64,000 nt of DNA, taken from contig NC_066509.1 in assembly GCF_024679095.1 (NCBI RefSeq), positions 12,905,669 to 12,969,668 of the forward strand, in the 5' to 3' direction. Every line of letters begins with the position of its first letter. The stretch's first letter is position 1. This document shows, piece by piece, positions 9,867 through 20,792 of the stretch. The notes beneath the pieces were generated by a model, which saw only the letters and a list, made by a program, of their open reading frames with translations, had not been told where the DNA came from and searched no databases. The position numbers and the translations under genes are program-made. The DNA comes from Eriocheir sinensis. Its lineage: Eukaryota > Arthropoda > Malacostraca > Decapoda > Varunidae.

Positions 9867-10760
9867 ACTAGAACGAATTTGTATAGAGAAAACATGTGGA
9901 AGACTTCGATGATACACGAAAGAAGGAAAAAGGAAAAGAAATAAGAAATAAAAACTGAAAAGAAAGTAAAGCAATAGAGATAAAGGAGAGAGAATTAAAG
10001 AAAGAACGTTGAAAAAAAGATGGATAAGTCAAGGATCAAATACAGAAAATACAGAATAAAGAGAGGAGAAACGAGAAAGACAAAAATGACAGTGAGGAAG
10101 AAAAGAAAAAGGATGCGCTAAGATGGGAGAGGAAGCTGTTGTATTGAAGGATGAAGACCAGAGAAGAGGGGCAAGGAGAGATGGAAGGAAGGAAAGAAGG
10201 AAGGAAGGGAGGAAGGAAGAAAAAAGAGGGAAGGAAGGAAACAAGGAAGGAACGAAGAAAAAATGAATGGAGGAAAGAAAAAAAGAAAAAGAAGGAAAGG
10301 TTGAGAGTAGGAGGAGAGGAAGAAAGAAAGGAGAAAGGAAGGAACGAATAGAGAAGGAAAGGAAGGAAAAAAGGAAGGAAATAAACCGAAAGAAAAAAAT
10401 AAAAGAAGGAAAGAATAAGTAAGAACGGAAGAAAGAAGGAAAGAAAGGAAGGAAGAGGGATAGATGAAAAGGAAGGCAGGAATAAAGGAGGAAAGGAAGG
10501 AAAAATAGTGGAAAAATGAAAGAAAGAAAAGAAAGAAAGAAAAATAGAAAGGAAGGAGGATGGATGGAGAGACAGAAGGGAGGAAGAGGGTAGTGATGAG
10601 AGGCAGTCTGAGGGGAGAGGGGCGGAGAGAGAGGTAAGGAGGCAGCTTTAATAGGTAAGGAGGAGGACGAGGAGGAAGAAGAAGAGGAGGAGCAGGAGGC
10701 TGACTGAGAAGAGCAGGAGGAGGAGGAGGACGAGGAGAGGAAGGAGATGAGGACGGCATG

Positions 10761-11339
10761 AGTAAGATGAAGCTGAGCACTCAAATTTCCTCAACGAATG
10801 GAAGAATAATTCACTTCCTTTCATCGGGTTTTATTATTGATATTCACGATATATTTTTTTTCTTTCCTCCTGATGCTCACTTTAAATCATCGCATCGTGA
10901 AGTAAGCCTGATACATTCTCCATTGTTTCCTTTTTTTCCTTTCCCCTTCTACATCTGTTTCCTTTCACTTTTCTCTCGTTTAGAATAACCTTCCTACTTA
11001 TAATTCGCCTTCAATAAATCTTATAATAAATCTTCCCTACATCAGCTCCTTTTATTTATTGTTTCCCTCATTCTCACCCTCTTCAGCGGTTCATTTCTCT
11101 TTCTTTTCAGCTCCATTATCTCAATATATGTTTTTCATGACTACTTTCATATTTTGGTTAACTTTTTCTCATCAAGTTTCAGTTTATACTCGTAATATAC
11201 AAAAACAGTCTATTAATCCGATTACTACCACTCAAAAAATCCATTAGCCTGTGTTTATGCTAACAGGAACAATAACAATCTCTCATGAAATAGTCTGAAT
11301 TATTAAAAGCAGTAAATTATCATCCCAAGTTATATTCCT
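10761..11339. other. No gene recognised
   Basis: AT-leaning sequence with no recognised gene or element. Confidence 0.35.
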
Positions 11340-11545
11340 CTTAAAACTTTTCTTCTTCGCGGCGTAACAAGCAGCTCACTCATACCTGCCGCCCTTCCGC
11401 CGTCACTTCGGCCACACGTGTTCTCATTAGTGCTGGCTTGGGCTGGCAACACCTGTACAGCCGTGGCCCGTGTGTCACACCTGCCGCCTCACCGGGACGC
11501 GTCATCCCGCCAAACGAGCCCCAGCCGTGCCCTGTTACCCCCTTC
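11340..11545. other. GC- and CpG-richer segment
   Basis: About 200 bp with many CG dinucleotides and CACCTG words between AT-rich and pyrimidine-rich DNA. It could be a fragment of a promoter or exon, but no splice-supported frame was found. Confidence 0.25.
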
Positions 11546-12250
11546 CTTCCTCCCTTCCCTTATTTTCTCTCCTCCCTTCCCTCATTTTCTCTCCTCTTTT
11601 CCTTTATTTTTTATCTTCTATTCCTTTCCTACATATTTTACCTTCCTTCCGCCTTACCCTTTATTCTCTCCTTCCTCATCCTCCCTTCCCTCATTTTCTC
11701 TCCTCTCTTCCTTCATTTTTTATCTTCTATCCCTTTCCTGCATAGTTTCCCTTCCTTCCGCCTTACCCTTTATCCTCTCCTCACTCACCATCCTTCCTCC
11801 CATTTTCTCTCCACTCTTTTTTTTTCTTTTTTTTCTCTTCATCGCTTTCCTCCAGATTTTTTCATTTTTCCCCTTTCCTCTCTCCTTACTTTTGTCCTTC
11901 CTCCAGTCTGTTTTCTTTCCATCTTTCTGAAATTTTCATCTCCTTTCCTTCCTCAATTTTATTATTCTCATCCCACCGTCTTCGTTTCTATTCAGTATTT
12001 TTCCTGTCTCATTCTTTTTCTTTTTCCTCCCATTTTTTCCTCATATTATTCCTCCTTAGTTTCTCTCTTCTTTTTCATCATTTTCACATGCTCGTTTCTC
12101 CTCCTTATTTCTTCTCATTTCCGCTCTCATTATTTCTTCCAGTTCCCATTTATTTCACCCAGACATTCTCTCTTCCTTTTGCCTTCCTTTTTATCATTGT
12201 CCTCCACGTTGCTCCCATCTCCCTTACCCTTCCCTATCCCCAACTCCCCT
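11546..12250. repeat. Polypyrimidine tract with ~110-bp tandem duplication
   Basis: A C/T-rich tract. The block starting CCTCCCTTCCCTCATTTTCT at 11571 recurs at 11680, with the same following words (TTTTTTATCTTCTAT, CTTCCTTCCGCCTTACCC). A partial third copy lies near 11790. Period about 110 bp. Confidence 0.75.
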
Positions 12251-12592
12251 ACCTTCATCTGGACACGGGAAACCCATCGTCACATTAGTTCCAGGAACCA
12301 GGCGTGGGGCGTGAGGGTGATTCGACTCCCAGCGCTGGTCGACTGTGTACCTGCTTAAAGCCCCGCAGCCAGGTACTTCGTGAATGTTGTTAGTTAGTGA
12401 GCTGCCGCGGTCCTCGTTATACTGTAATGACCCGTTTGGCGTGCATGCTCTCGGTTCCTACTCTCCCCAATACTTGGTTTCTGTGTTAATTGTGCCGCTG
12501 CATCGACTACGTTACTGTGTGTGGGGGTGTGAGGACGGGGGAGGGGGCGGCACGGGGGCAGAGGGAACAGAGAGGGAAGAAAGGAAGCGAAT
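12251..12592. other. No gene recognised
   Basis: Mixed GC-richer spacer that ends in G-rich sequence. A CAG/GTACTT donor-like word occurs near 12370 but no exon frame supports it. Confidence 0.3.
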
Positions 12593-13010
12593 CGATTAGA
12601 CAAGGGTGAGGTAGGAGAGCTCATGGGAAAAGGAAGGAAAACCCCCCCAAAAAAGGAAGAGATAAGAAGGAAGAGAATAAGGAAAGGAAGAGAAAGGGAG
12701 AAAGAAGAAAGAGAAGAGAGGAAGGAGACGGAAAGAGAAGGAAGAATGAAGGGCGATTAGACAAGAGTGAGGTGGGGGAGTACATGGGAAATGATAGGAA
12801 GAGAAAAAGAAGGAAAAGGAGAGAAGAAAGAAGAAGGAAAGAAAAATATGAAGGGAGGAGAATGAAGAGAGGGGATGGAAAACAAAGAGAATGGAGAGAG
12901 AATGGGCTAGGAAGAGGGGAGTAAAAGAAAGAAGGAAAGGGAAGGGAGTGGAAATAGGAGCGGATAAAGAAGGGAGACTCAAGAGGGAAAGAATGATGAT
13001 GAATTTTCCT
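12593..13010. repeat. Polypurine tract with 161-bp tandem duplication
   Basis: The motif CGATTAGACAAGGGTGAGGT at 12593 recurs at 12754 with few changes. The matching CATGGGAAA words follow in both copies, giving a two-copy repeat of about 161 bp in G/A-rich sequence. Confidence 0.75.
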
Positions 13011-13014
13011 GACG

Positions 13015-13017
<3 letters not shown>

Positions 13018-13072
<55 letters not shown>
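13018..13072. repeat. (TG)n microsatellite
   Basis: An uninterrupted TG run of about 27 units. Confidence 0.96.
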
Positions 13073-13075
<3 letters not shown>

Positions 13076-13327
13076 CTTCGTTTGATAAAGCCATGGTTCC
13101 AAGAAATGGTAATTATTTAGTCTCATATCCAGCAGTGAAAACCGATGCATTTTCTGAATATTCATTTGCTGTGCTCAAAGGCTCACCAACTGGTCAAGCC
13201 TAAAATAATTAAGATAAAGTGAATTAACCTGTTGCCAAGTTTTCGCCAGCGCTAGACCAGAACAAACAATATTTCCTGCAAAACTTGGAATTATAGCATA
13301 AAATAATTCCTAAGGCCTTTGACACTT

Positions 13328-13351
13328 TAACAAACAAACAAACAAACAAAA
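13328..13351. repeat. (AAAC)n microsatellite
   Basis: About five AAAC/ACAA units. Confidence 0.85.
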
Positions 13352-13403
13352 AATAGCGTTGCATCTAAACATAAACAACAAAAGGAAAAAATGGCTTAAG
13401 GTT

Positions 13404-13477
13404 ACTTTCTTTTAATCCTTGTTTCCCTGGTAACGTAATATTTTCTTTTAATCATTGTTTCCCCGGTAACGTAATAT
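13404..13477. repeat. Two-copy 37-bp tandem duplication
   Basis: TTTCTTTTAATC-C/A-TTGTTTCCC followed by GGTAACGTAATAT occurs twice head to tail (13404-13440 and 13441-13477) with only a few differences. Confidence 0.9.
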
Positions 13478-13709
13478 CAAGAAACCTCTCCCAACTAAAT
13501 TGACCTAGCGTTGTTTTTCCTTTCTCTTTCTTTCTTTGGAGTAGCGCTTTGTGGGCCATTTGTTTTGCCTTTGTCCGGCAGTAGATTACAAACTGCCGAA
13601 GCGTATGATGATGACGATAAGATTAGTGCTCGAGCGCATCTTCATATACTGGATCTGAGACACGGACTGGGGTGACAGAACGCATGAATCAGGAGCGAGG
13701 GATCACAGG
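13478..13709. other. No gene recognised
   Basis: Spacer of mixed composition upstream of the MITE copy. Nothing identified. Confidence 0.3.
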
Positions 13710-13934
13710 GTCGTATTATGAGACTCGCCGCCCAAGAACACATTTTTGACAAGGCTTTAGAAGTAGTTGTGGGCATTTCCAGGGGTAGTTTTATGACCCT
13801 GGTGGTAGTTTGATCCTTCCTCTGTACCGTGAGCCTAAAAAAAACCCTCATTAGAATCCGATTGATCCTCTCTTTGACCTTTTGAGACAGCTGATGTGAG
13901 ATAGCAAAGTGTCTTGTAATACCATCTTAGACTC
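13710..13934 (+). mobile_element. MITE family X, copy 1
   Basis: First of three related ~225-250 bp copies in the window. The shared core includes GGGCATTTCCAGGGGTAGTT, then ATGACCCTGGTGGTAGT, then CTCTGTACC. The ends are imperfect inverted repeats: GTCGTATTA..AGAC on the left, and GATGGTATTA..AGACAC as the reverse complement of the right end. No coding capacity. No clear flanking duplication in this copy. Confidence 0.7.
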
Positions 13935-14109
13935 GTCCTCCTCAGCCTGCCGAGCCGTTAAAGGACCCAGGCACGCCAAAGAAGAAGAAGAAAAAAAAGG
14001 AGACGAGAAATTGCAGCATCTTAATTCTCATTGCCTTATCAGCAGCTTCTGGTTCGTGAAAGAGTCCGCGGCGGAAGGAAAGATTGAGGCAGCAAGTTTA
14101 GGGAAGGAA
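13935..14109. other. Spacer with short (GAA)n
   Basis: Contains a short GAA run at about 13979-13991. No gene recognised. Confidence 0.35.
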
Positions 14110-14876
14110 GGAGGAGGGTGAAATTGGAATAAAAGGAACGTGAAACGGCAGGAAAGGAAAGGAAGTAAGGTGAAACGGGAAGGAAGGATGGAGGGGGAAA
14201 CGAGATAAGAAAGGGAGAAGAGTGAAACGGCAGAAAAGAAGAGGAAGTAGGGTGAGTCGTGAAGGGAGAGAAGGATGGAGGGTAAGACGGAAATAAAAGG
14301 GAGGAGGGTGAATGGAAATAGCAACTGAGGAGGGTGAAACGGCAGAAATAGGGGAAGAAGTAGGCTGAAACGGGAAGGAAAAGAAGGGAGGAGGGTAAAA
14401 ACGGAAATAAAAGGGAGGAGGGTGAATCGGAAATAGAAAGGGAGGAGAGTAAAACGGTAGAAGAGGAGAGGAAGATGGTTGAAATTGGAAGGAAACGAAC
14501 GGAGGAGGCTAAAGACGGAAATAAAAGAGAGGAGGAAGAAACGATAATAGAAAGGAAGGAAGGAAGGTGAAAGGGAAGACAAGGGAGGAGGAAGTAAAAT
14601 GAAACAGTAAGGAAAAGAAGGAAGGAGGGTGAAACGAAAATAAAGGGGTGAAGGTAGAACAGCAGAAAAAGGAGAGGAAGTAAGTTGAAACGGGAAGGAA
14701 GAGAAGGGAAGAGAGTGAAACGGCATACATAAAAGGGAGGGAGTGAGATGAAACGGGAAATAAGAGAAGGGAGGAGTATGCAAGGGAAATAAAAAGGGAG
14801 GAAGGTGAAACGGCAGAAAGCGGAAGTAGGGTGAAACGGGGAGGAAGAGAAGGGAGAAAGGTGAAACAGAGAGGAA
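14110..14876. repeat. Degenerate purine minisatellite (GGTGAAACGG type)
   Basis: Many imperfect units of roughly 30-60 bp carry GTGAAACGG-GAAGGAA-GAGAAGGGAGGAGG words. This is the diverged flank of the more homogeneous 64-bp array that follows. Confidence 0.75.
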
Positions 14877-15524
14877 GGGAGTGGAGGAAGAGAAGGGAGA
14901 AGGGTGAAACAAAGAGGAAGGGAGTGGAGGAAGAGGGTGCCAGAGGGGAGGAAGAGAAGGGAGAAGGGTGAAACAGAGAGGAAGGGAGTGGAGGAAGAGG
15001 GTGCCAGAGGGGAGGAAGAGAAGGGAGAAGGGTGAAACAGAGAGGAAGGGAGTGGAGGAAGAGGGTGCCAGAGGGGAGGAAGAGAAGGGAGAAGGGTGAA
15101 ACAGAGAGGAAGGGAATGGAGGAAGAGTGTGCCAGAGGGGAGGAAGAGAAGGGAGAAGGGTGAAACAGAGAGGAACGGAGTGGAGGAAGAGGGGTGCCAG
15201 AGGGGAGGAAGAGAAGGGAGAAGGGTGAAACAGAGAGGAAGGGAATGGAGGAAGAGTGTGCCAGAGGGGAGGAAGAGAAGGGAGAAGGGTGAAACAGGGA
15301 GGAAGGGAATGGAGGAAGAGGGTGCCAGAGGGGAGGAAGAGAAGGGAGAAGGGTGAAACAGAGAGGAAGGGAATGGAGGAAGAAGGTGCCAGAGGGGAGG
15401 AAGAGAAGGGAGAAGGGTGAAACAGGGAGGAAGGGAGTGGAGGAAGAGGGTGCCAGAGGGGAGGAAGAGAAGGGAGAAGGGTGAAACAGGGAGGAAGGGA
15501 GTGGAGGAAGAGGGTGCCAGAGTA
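14877..15524. repeat. 64-bp purine-rich minisatellite, about 10 copies
   Basis: Near-identical 64-bp units, each containing GAAGGGTGAAACAGAGAGGA and GTGCCAGAGGGGAGG. GTGAAACA anchors lie near 14904, 14968, 15032, 15096, 15160, 15225, 15289, 15353, 15417 and 15480. Three-frame openness on the minus strand (frames around 500 residues) is due to absence of T-rich stop words, not coding. Confidence 0.95.
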
Positions 15525-15604
15525 GGGATCACAGGAGGCAGAGCTGACTCTTAACTCCCAAGCCACGCGAGATAAACTTGTGAAGGACCTTTAGGGATTT
15601 CTCT

Positions 15605-15900
15605 TTCGGTATTTATGCTATTATTTTTTTTCTTATCATCTCTGTTTGTCTCTCATTCCTCCCTTGATTATTCTCCTTCGTTTTTCTTCTTTTGTTCCTT
15701 CTTTTACTCCTCCTATTTCTATTTTCTGCTCCTCTTCCTCCTCCTTCTCCTCTCCCTTCTCCTCTTCCTCCTCTGTTTCCTCCACCTCCTCCTCTTTTTC
15801 ATCCACCTCCTCCTCCTTTACCTTCTTTTCCTCCTCCTTTTCCTCCTCCTCCTCCTCCTTATTATCATCATCATCGTCGTCGTCATCATTATCATAAGCA
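15605..15900. repeat. Pyrimidine-rich tract with TCC runs
   Basis: C/T-rich low-complexity DNA with TCCTCC runs, leading into the CAT microsatellite. Confidence 0.65.
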
Positions 15901-15903
15901 CCA

Positions 15904-15904
15904 C

Positions 15905-15943
<39 letters not shown>
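15904..15943. repeat. (CAT)n microsatellite
   Basis: About 13 CAT units, with related TCATCG units just upstream. Confidence 0.94.
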
Positions 15944-15944
<1 letters not shown>

Positions 15945-16539
15945 TCCACTATCACCATCATTATAGTTGTCACCATTCTTCGATCGTCACTATTCTCCAT
16001 CTCGTCATTATTAGGGCCAGTCATCGACACTCCTCTGTTACAGCTTCCATTCTTCTTCATCGAACTCGTGAAAGGGAGGTGCGTCAATAATTCAATAACT
16101 ATCCATAATCTCTTTTTTTTTTCTTCTATCGGGAGTTTTTTGGGCTTATGTTATATTATTAGTGTTTTGTTGAGCCTTGATTTTTCTGTTTTCCTCTGGG
16201 TGCGTCGTGTTTACCGTATTATGAAGTGTGCGTCTTGTTCTTTTCTCGTCCTTTTTTTTTTCTTATCTACCGTAGTTTGGTTTTCCCTGACTTTCCTTAT
16301 TGCTCCACTGTATCAAGTTCAGTGTATTACAGGACGTGGGTCGTGTCATTTTCTCGTCTTTTTCTTGTTTTTAGTAGAGGTGCGCTAATTTCCCGTTCTT
16401 TACAATTCATTAATGTGTACTTTTTCAAGGGAAGACGCCGTTTACTGGTATGGACGTCCTCATTCGGGTATTTATAATGTAATTTGACCTTCCTATCTAA
16501 CTTATTAGTACACACTCGCTAGAATGGGCTGCGTTTCGT
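15944..16539. other. No gene recognised
   Basis: T-rich spacer. Forms the central part of the spacer between two inverted minisatellite arrays. Confidence 0.35.
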
Positions 16540-16960
16540 TCCCAACTGCTTTACCTTCCTTTCTTGACGTTAAGCCCTTCCCTTTCCTCCCTTCCCATTT
16601 TACCCTCCTCCCTTTTTGCTGTTTCATCTTCATCCTCTATTCTTCTCTTTGCTGTTTCACCCTCCTCCCTTCTCTTCCTTCTCGTTTTCACCTCACCCTA
16701 ACTCCTTTTTCGAAAACACACCTTTCCTTCCCTTGCTGTTTCAATCTCCTCCCTTGCCTTCCTTGTCATTTCCCCCTACTTCCTCCCTTTCCTTTCTTTG
16801 CCAGCTCACCTTCCTCCTGATATCCTTTCTTGTTTCACCCTCCTCCCTTCCCTTCCTTTTGTCGACTTCCTTCATTCCCTTCCTTGTCGTTTTGTCCTAC
16901 TTCCTCCCTTTTGTGGCGTTTCACCTCTTCCTTTCCTCCTCCTTTATTTCACCCTCCTTG
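16540..16960. repeat. Pyrimidine minisatellite, inverted partner of 14110-14876
   Basis: Units such as GCTGTTTCACCCTCCTCCCT followed by TCTCTTCCTTCTCG are the reverse complement of the GAAACGG..GGGAGGAGGGTG units at 14110-14876. About ten degenerate units of roughly 30-50 bp. Confidence 0.75.
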
Positions 16961-17796
16961 CTGGTCGGTGGCTTGGCTGGTGTGCTTGTAGCCACCCAAC
17001 AATTTCCGTTTCCTACAAGGCGTTGTTTACGCGGAGGCAAGAACCTTTATCTGTATGTAAATTTCAACCCAAGGGAGAACAAATGGAGCCTAATAGGGAG
17101 TGAGGGATCAAGTTTACGAAATTTCGTCTCCCATTGGTGTCTGGGGCAGCCGGGGAGGCCAGGCCGCGGCCGGGAGCGAGAGAGGTTGTACTGGGGCAAG
17201 TGGAGGTAATGCTTAGACGGCTCATCTTTGTGTGCCTGGAACGCCTTGGTACCATTAACATTATTGTCTCGAAGCACTGTTATAATGCTGACTATTCTAT
17301 ATAAAGATTTGTACCAACATCTTTATCATCTATGTTAATACCTCGAATGCATTTACATTTACATTGCAGTTGCTGATGGCATGCAACTCACTTGGGTTCA
17401 TGTGATTGTGTTAAGTTTTTAGCATACGAAAGCTGCCATCCAAGACGAAGTATTTCAAGTAGAAGGCAGGCTTCGGCAAGGGGTATAGTGCTGGTAAAAT
17501 ATACCGATAATACTTGTATTAAAAAGACTTTACCCAGTATAGTTCTTTATATAAGGAAAGGCCAAAGGCGGAATAGACTAATATATATTCTTTGCCGTCA
17601 CACACAAAGGAGGAGAGAGCGTAAGTCAACGAGTAGATGAGTCATTTTCCGAGGAAACATTAATTTCCTGCTAAAAAATGTACACTGAAGTCATTCTGTG
17701 CCGGAGTGATGTAAAGTGAGTGAAGAAGCAGTATAGAGCAAAGACTAATCTAAAGTGGAGGAATACAGAGTGAATGGGCCATAATACTGACGAATA
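16961..17796. other. No gene recognised
   Basis: Mixed-composition DNA, GC-richer near 17120-17210. Open frames here have no recognisable domain. Confidence 0.35.
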
Positions 17797-17798
17797 CT

Positions 17799-18050
17799 TG
17801 AACCAGAGAATGGGCGAGGAGGCCCTAGAATGCGTTCACCTAGTGAACCTTGTTAGCAGTTTTAAGCAAAACTGGCTCACAGGCTCCTGGGTAAATAACA
17901 AAGACGAAGGCGTGGTAATGCTGGAAACTACGTGAACCAGAGAGTGAGGAAGAAGGCGCCAGAATGAGTAGAGAATTAATCTTGTTAGCACCTTAAGGAG
18001 AACAGACTCCCGGGTAACAAAGAGAGCGGCATGTGGTGGAAAACTGGGTC
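17799..18050. repeat. Diverged two-copy 134-bp tandem duplication
   Basis: The series TGAACCAGAGA, GCCNNAGAATG, CTTGTTAGCA, CTCNNGGGTAA, AACAAAGA at 17799-17932 recurs in the same order from 17933 on. Confidence 0.7.
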
Positions 18051-18636
18051 AGAGTTATGAGGCGGAAGAGGCAAGGCGAAGGGACGATAAAACGGGTCGC
18101 CTTTGAGTCTGGCGTGTTGGGCTTTGTGAGGGAAGTGTTTCATATGTGTCGCCGCGCCACGTGAGGAACCCAAACTGTATATACTAGAGAGGAGACCAAG
18201 GTGCATCTGAAAACAAAATAGCGACAAATATATAGAGAGATCGATATTATTTCCCCCACAAAATACACAAACACATTACGATTTATTTTCACTGTTGTTC
18301 ATAAAAAGGTAAACAGAAAACATTTAAAAACGCGTTGCTCGTCTGCACTTCCTCCTTGCCTCAACTCGAGGTCTTTCAAGAGGAGAGTATCAAGACTTCT
18401 CCAATGTAATTTGACGCCTTTACTTTTTGATTTAGTCTTTCTTTTTGCTGGGCAGCGTTTTGGAGTAACATTTTAATTGCTTTTTTGTGGCCTTGGTTGC
18501 ATAATTTGCTTTATTGTAAAATTAATACTCAAAACATGAAAAAATCCGAGAAAAATATTTCAAAGACAACAACAAAACACATAGCTATAGGTGATCAATA
18601 AGGGATGTTATATGGCCACTGAAGCCCTCAAAGTAA
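18051..18636. other. No gene recognised
   Basis: Mixed sequence with no gene or repeat recognised. Confidence 0.35.
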
Positions 18637-18790
18637 TGGGCAGAAAATATCCGCAACTAATTGGACAGCGAGTAAAGGCCGTTCTGTCATTCCCCAATAC
18701 CCGAGAAGCTTTGGGCGATCAGTATACGGCATATGGTAAAAAAATGTCCGTAACTGACAGGGCAGTGAATGGTTCTCCAGCTCAGCACTG
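18637..18790. repeat. Diverged ~97-bp tandem duplication
   Basis: GAAAATATCCGCAACTAATT..GGACAGCGAGTAAAGG near 18642 matches AAAAATGTCCGTAACTGAC..AGGGCAGTGAATGG near 18739. Confidence 0.5.
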
Positions 18791-18837
18791 CTAACAAGCT
18801 CCCCACGGCCTGTTTGTGAGAGCGGTCTGTGTGTATG

Positions 18838-19568
18838 GCGTGTGTATAGTGATGGACGAGGAGGAAGGAAAAGATAGTTGCTGCAGAGAGAATGAGCCCC
18901 TGGTTATGTATGGATTTTTGGTCCGTCGCATCGTGTAATGTATGCGTGATCCAGGGAACAGAAAGGTGGCGCGTGTCCCTAAGAGCGATAATTCAGCCAT
19001 GGTGTGTGACGCTGTGAGAAGAAGAAAAAATGATATACAAATAACCTCTAATCCTACTTACTTTTTATGGCGTGCACCGCTTCCATTGTTTGAGAAAAAG
19101 AGTGGATATGCCCTCAATAACAATACTTGAACTTTGCTTACGTGTGATTTTGTGATGGGAGGAAAAATTGTTGAGCGTGTGCCTCTCTTTTACCTTCTAT
19201 TTGTGGAGGCGTCTCTCGCATCGTGGTATTGATGGTGCAGCGAGAGGAAAAGTTCTGGAGAGTCTTTCATGTCGACATATTAGTTGTGCTTGTGTTAGAG
19301 TTTGTGAGAGGGAAAATATGGTGAACGATATGCTCATCTTTTGCTTTCTGTTTGTGAAGTGCATCGCTTGTATTGTGTGTGCATGACGCAGATTGAGGGA
19401 AAAGTGCCCGTGTTATCAAGAGCGACATGTGAACCTTTTATTTGTATATGTGTCATTGTGAGGGAAAGACAAATGGTAACAACTGTCCCATTCTCTTACC
19501 TTTTATTTGTTGAGTGCGAGGCTTGGATCGTGTTTGTATGGTGCAGAGTGAGAAGAGTAAGGGAGTGT
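18838..19568 (+). repeat. ~150-bp satellite, about five diverged units
   Basis: Units share, in order, GTGTNAGAGTTTGTGAGGGA, TCTTTTACCTTTTATTTGT, GCATCGCTTG..TTGTGT..GCATG, GGGAAAAGTGCNCGTG, and AAGAGCGA. Unit starts lie near 18838, 19000, 19142, 19291 and 19450, giving a period of about 140-160 bp. The array is cut by MITE family X copy 2 and resumes at 20010. Confidence 0.7.
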
Positions 19569-19575
19569 TCTCAGT

Positions 19576-20002
19576 ACGGTATTCCCAGACGCTTCCGCCT
19601 CTCACATCCACTGTTTCCAAAGCCTAAAAAGGAGATCAATCGGGTTCTCATCACCGTTGCCAGATTATCGTACTCAGAGCCTCGTATTTACAGGTCTCTG
19701 AGCCATAGCTATTGCCAAAAAAACACCAATAACTAACCATTTTAACGATAACTATATATGAAGGCAGTTATCGAGGTCGAGGAGGCAGTTTTGGGTCGGA
19801 AATCGGCAAACATAGGAGGCTGAGTACGACAATCTGGCGACGTTGGTTCTCAAACGTGTTTTTTTTTTTATGATAAAGGCACAGAAGAAGGGTCAGTCTG
19901 CCACCAGGGTCATTAAGCTACCCTTGGAAATGCCCAAAACTCCTACGAAAACTGTGTCAAATATATGTGCTTGGGCTCCGAAGTTTTAATTAAGAATATG
20001 GC
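19576..20002 (-). mobile_element. MITE family X, copy 2, split by a second MITE
   Basis: Minus-strand copy of the family at 13710 and 20793. It is flanked by TCTCAGT at 19569-19575 and 20003-20009, a plausible 7-bp target-site duplication. Its ends are ACGGTATTC on the left and, as reverse complement of the right end, GCCATATTC. It interrupts the ~150-bp satellite and is itself interrupted at 19651-19844. Confidence 0.8.
19651..19844. mobile_element. hAT-like MITE nested inside family X copy 2
   Basis: A 194-bp non-coding element. The left terminal region reads CGTTGCCAGATTATCGTACT. The reverse complement of the right reads CGTCGCCAGATTGTCGTACT, and both continue as CAG..CCTC. It is bounded by the 8-bp direct repeat GGTTCTCA (19643-19650 and 19845-19852). 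Removing it with one duplicate restores the family X sequence seen in the other copies. Eight-bp duplications and a GTTGCCAG-type end are characteristic of the hAT superfamily. Confidence 0.8.
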
Positions 20003-20009
20003 TCTCAGT

Positions 20010-20114
20010 GTCGATATTTCATCCCGGTGTGGGCAAGAGTTTGTGAGGGAAGAAAATATCGTTGCAAAAACATCCTTATTTTCCCCTCATCGATCGTTTC
20101 CTTGAAGTGTTTGC

Positions 20115-20117
<3 letters not shown>
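20010..20117 (+). repeat. Continuation of ~150-bp satellite
   Basis: GGGCAAGAGTTTGTGAGGGA near 20031 matches the unit start of the array at 18838-19568. It then runs into a (TG)n expansion. Confidence 0.6.

Positions 20118-20164
<47 letters not shown>
20118..20164. repeat. (TG)n microsatellite
   Basis: An uninterrupted TG run of about 23 units within a satellite unit. Confidence 0.96.
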
Positions 20165-20166
<2 letters not shown>

Positions 20167-20344
20167 GTGTTTTTGTTTGTGTGCATGGTGGCTAGTTCTT
20201 TATGTCTAATTAATTTATGATTTTTGTTAACTTTAATCCTGATGCATAATTACAGGTTACATTGATCAACGCAGCCATATGGACAGCATTCACGTGTAAC
20301 AATGGGCTACGCAAAAGACCATTAAAGCTTACTTGAGAGAGAGC

Positions 20345-20792
<448 letters not shown>

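Larger units (their letters stand above)
9235..10760. repeat. 1.5-kb polypurine region
   Basis: G/A-rich sequence over about 1.5 kb. It contains GGA runs (9236-9255), (GAT)n (9397-9426), (GA)n (9772-9863) and GGAA/GAAGG words (10180-10560). Minus-strand frames of up to 300 residues are serine/leucine/phenylalanine low-complexity products of this bias. Confidence 0.8.

Noticed and set aside
9072..9974. 300-residue minus-strand frame
   Set aside because: It is a translation of GA, GGA and TG simple repeats.
12360..12380. CAG/GTACTT splice donor
   Set aside because: A single consensus-like word without an exon frame or paired acceptor.
14028..15566. Two overlapping minus-strand open frames of about 500 residues rich in P, S, L and F
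   Set aside because: They overlap in different frames, and the 64-bp unit is not a multiple of three. They exist because the purine-rich plus strand yields no stop words on the other strand.
16616..17209. 197-residue plus-strand frame with a non-repetitive C-terminus
   Set aside because: The N-terminal half is pyrimidine minisatellite. The remainder shows no domain, splice support or conserved pattern that I can recognise.
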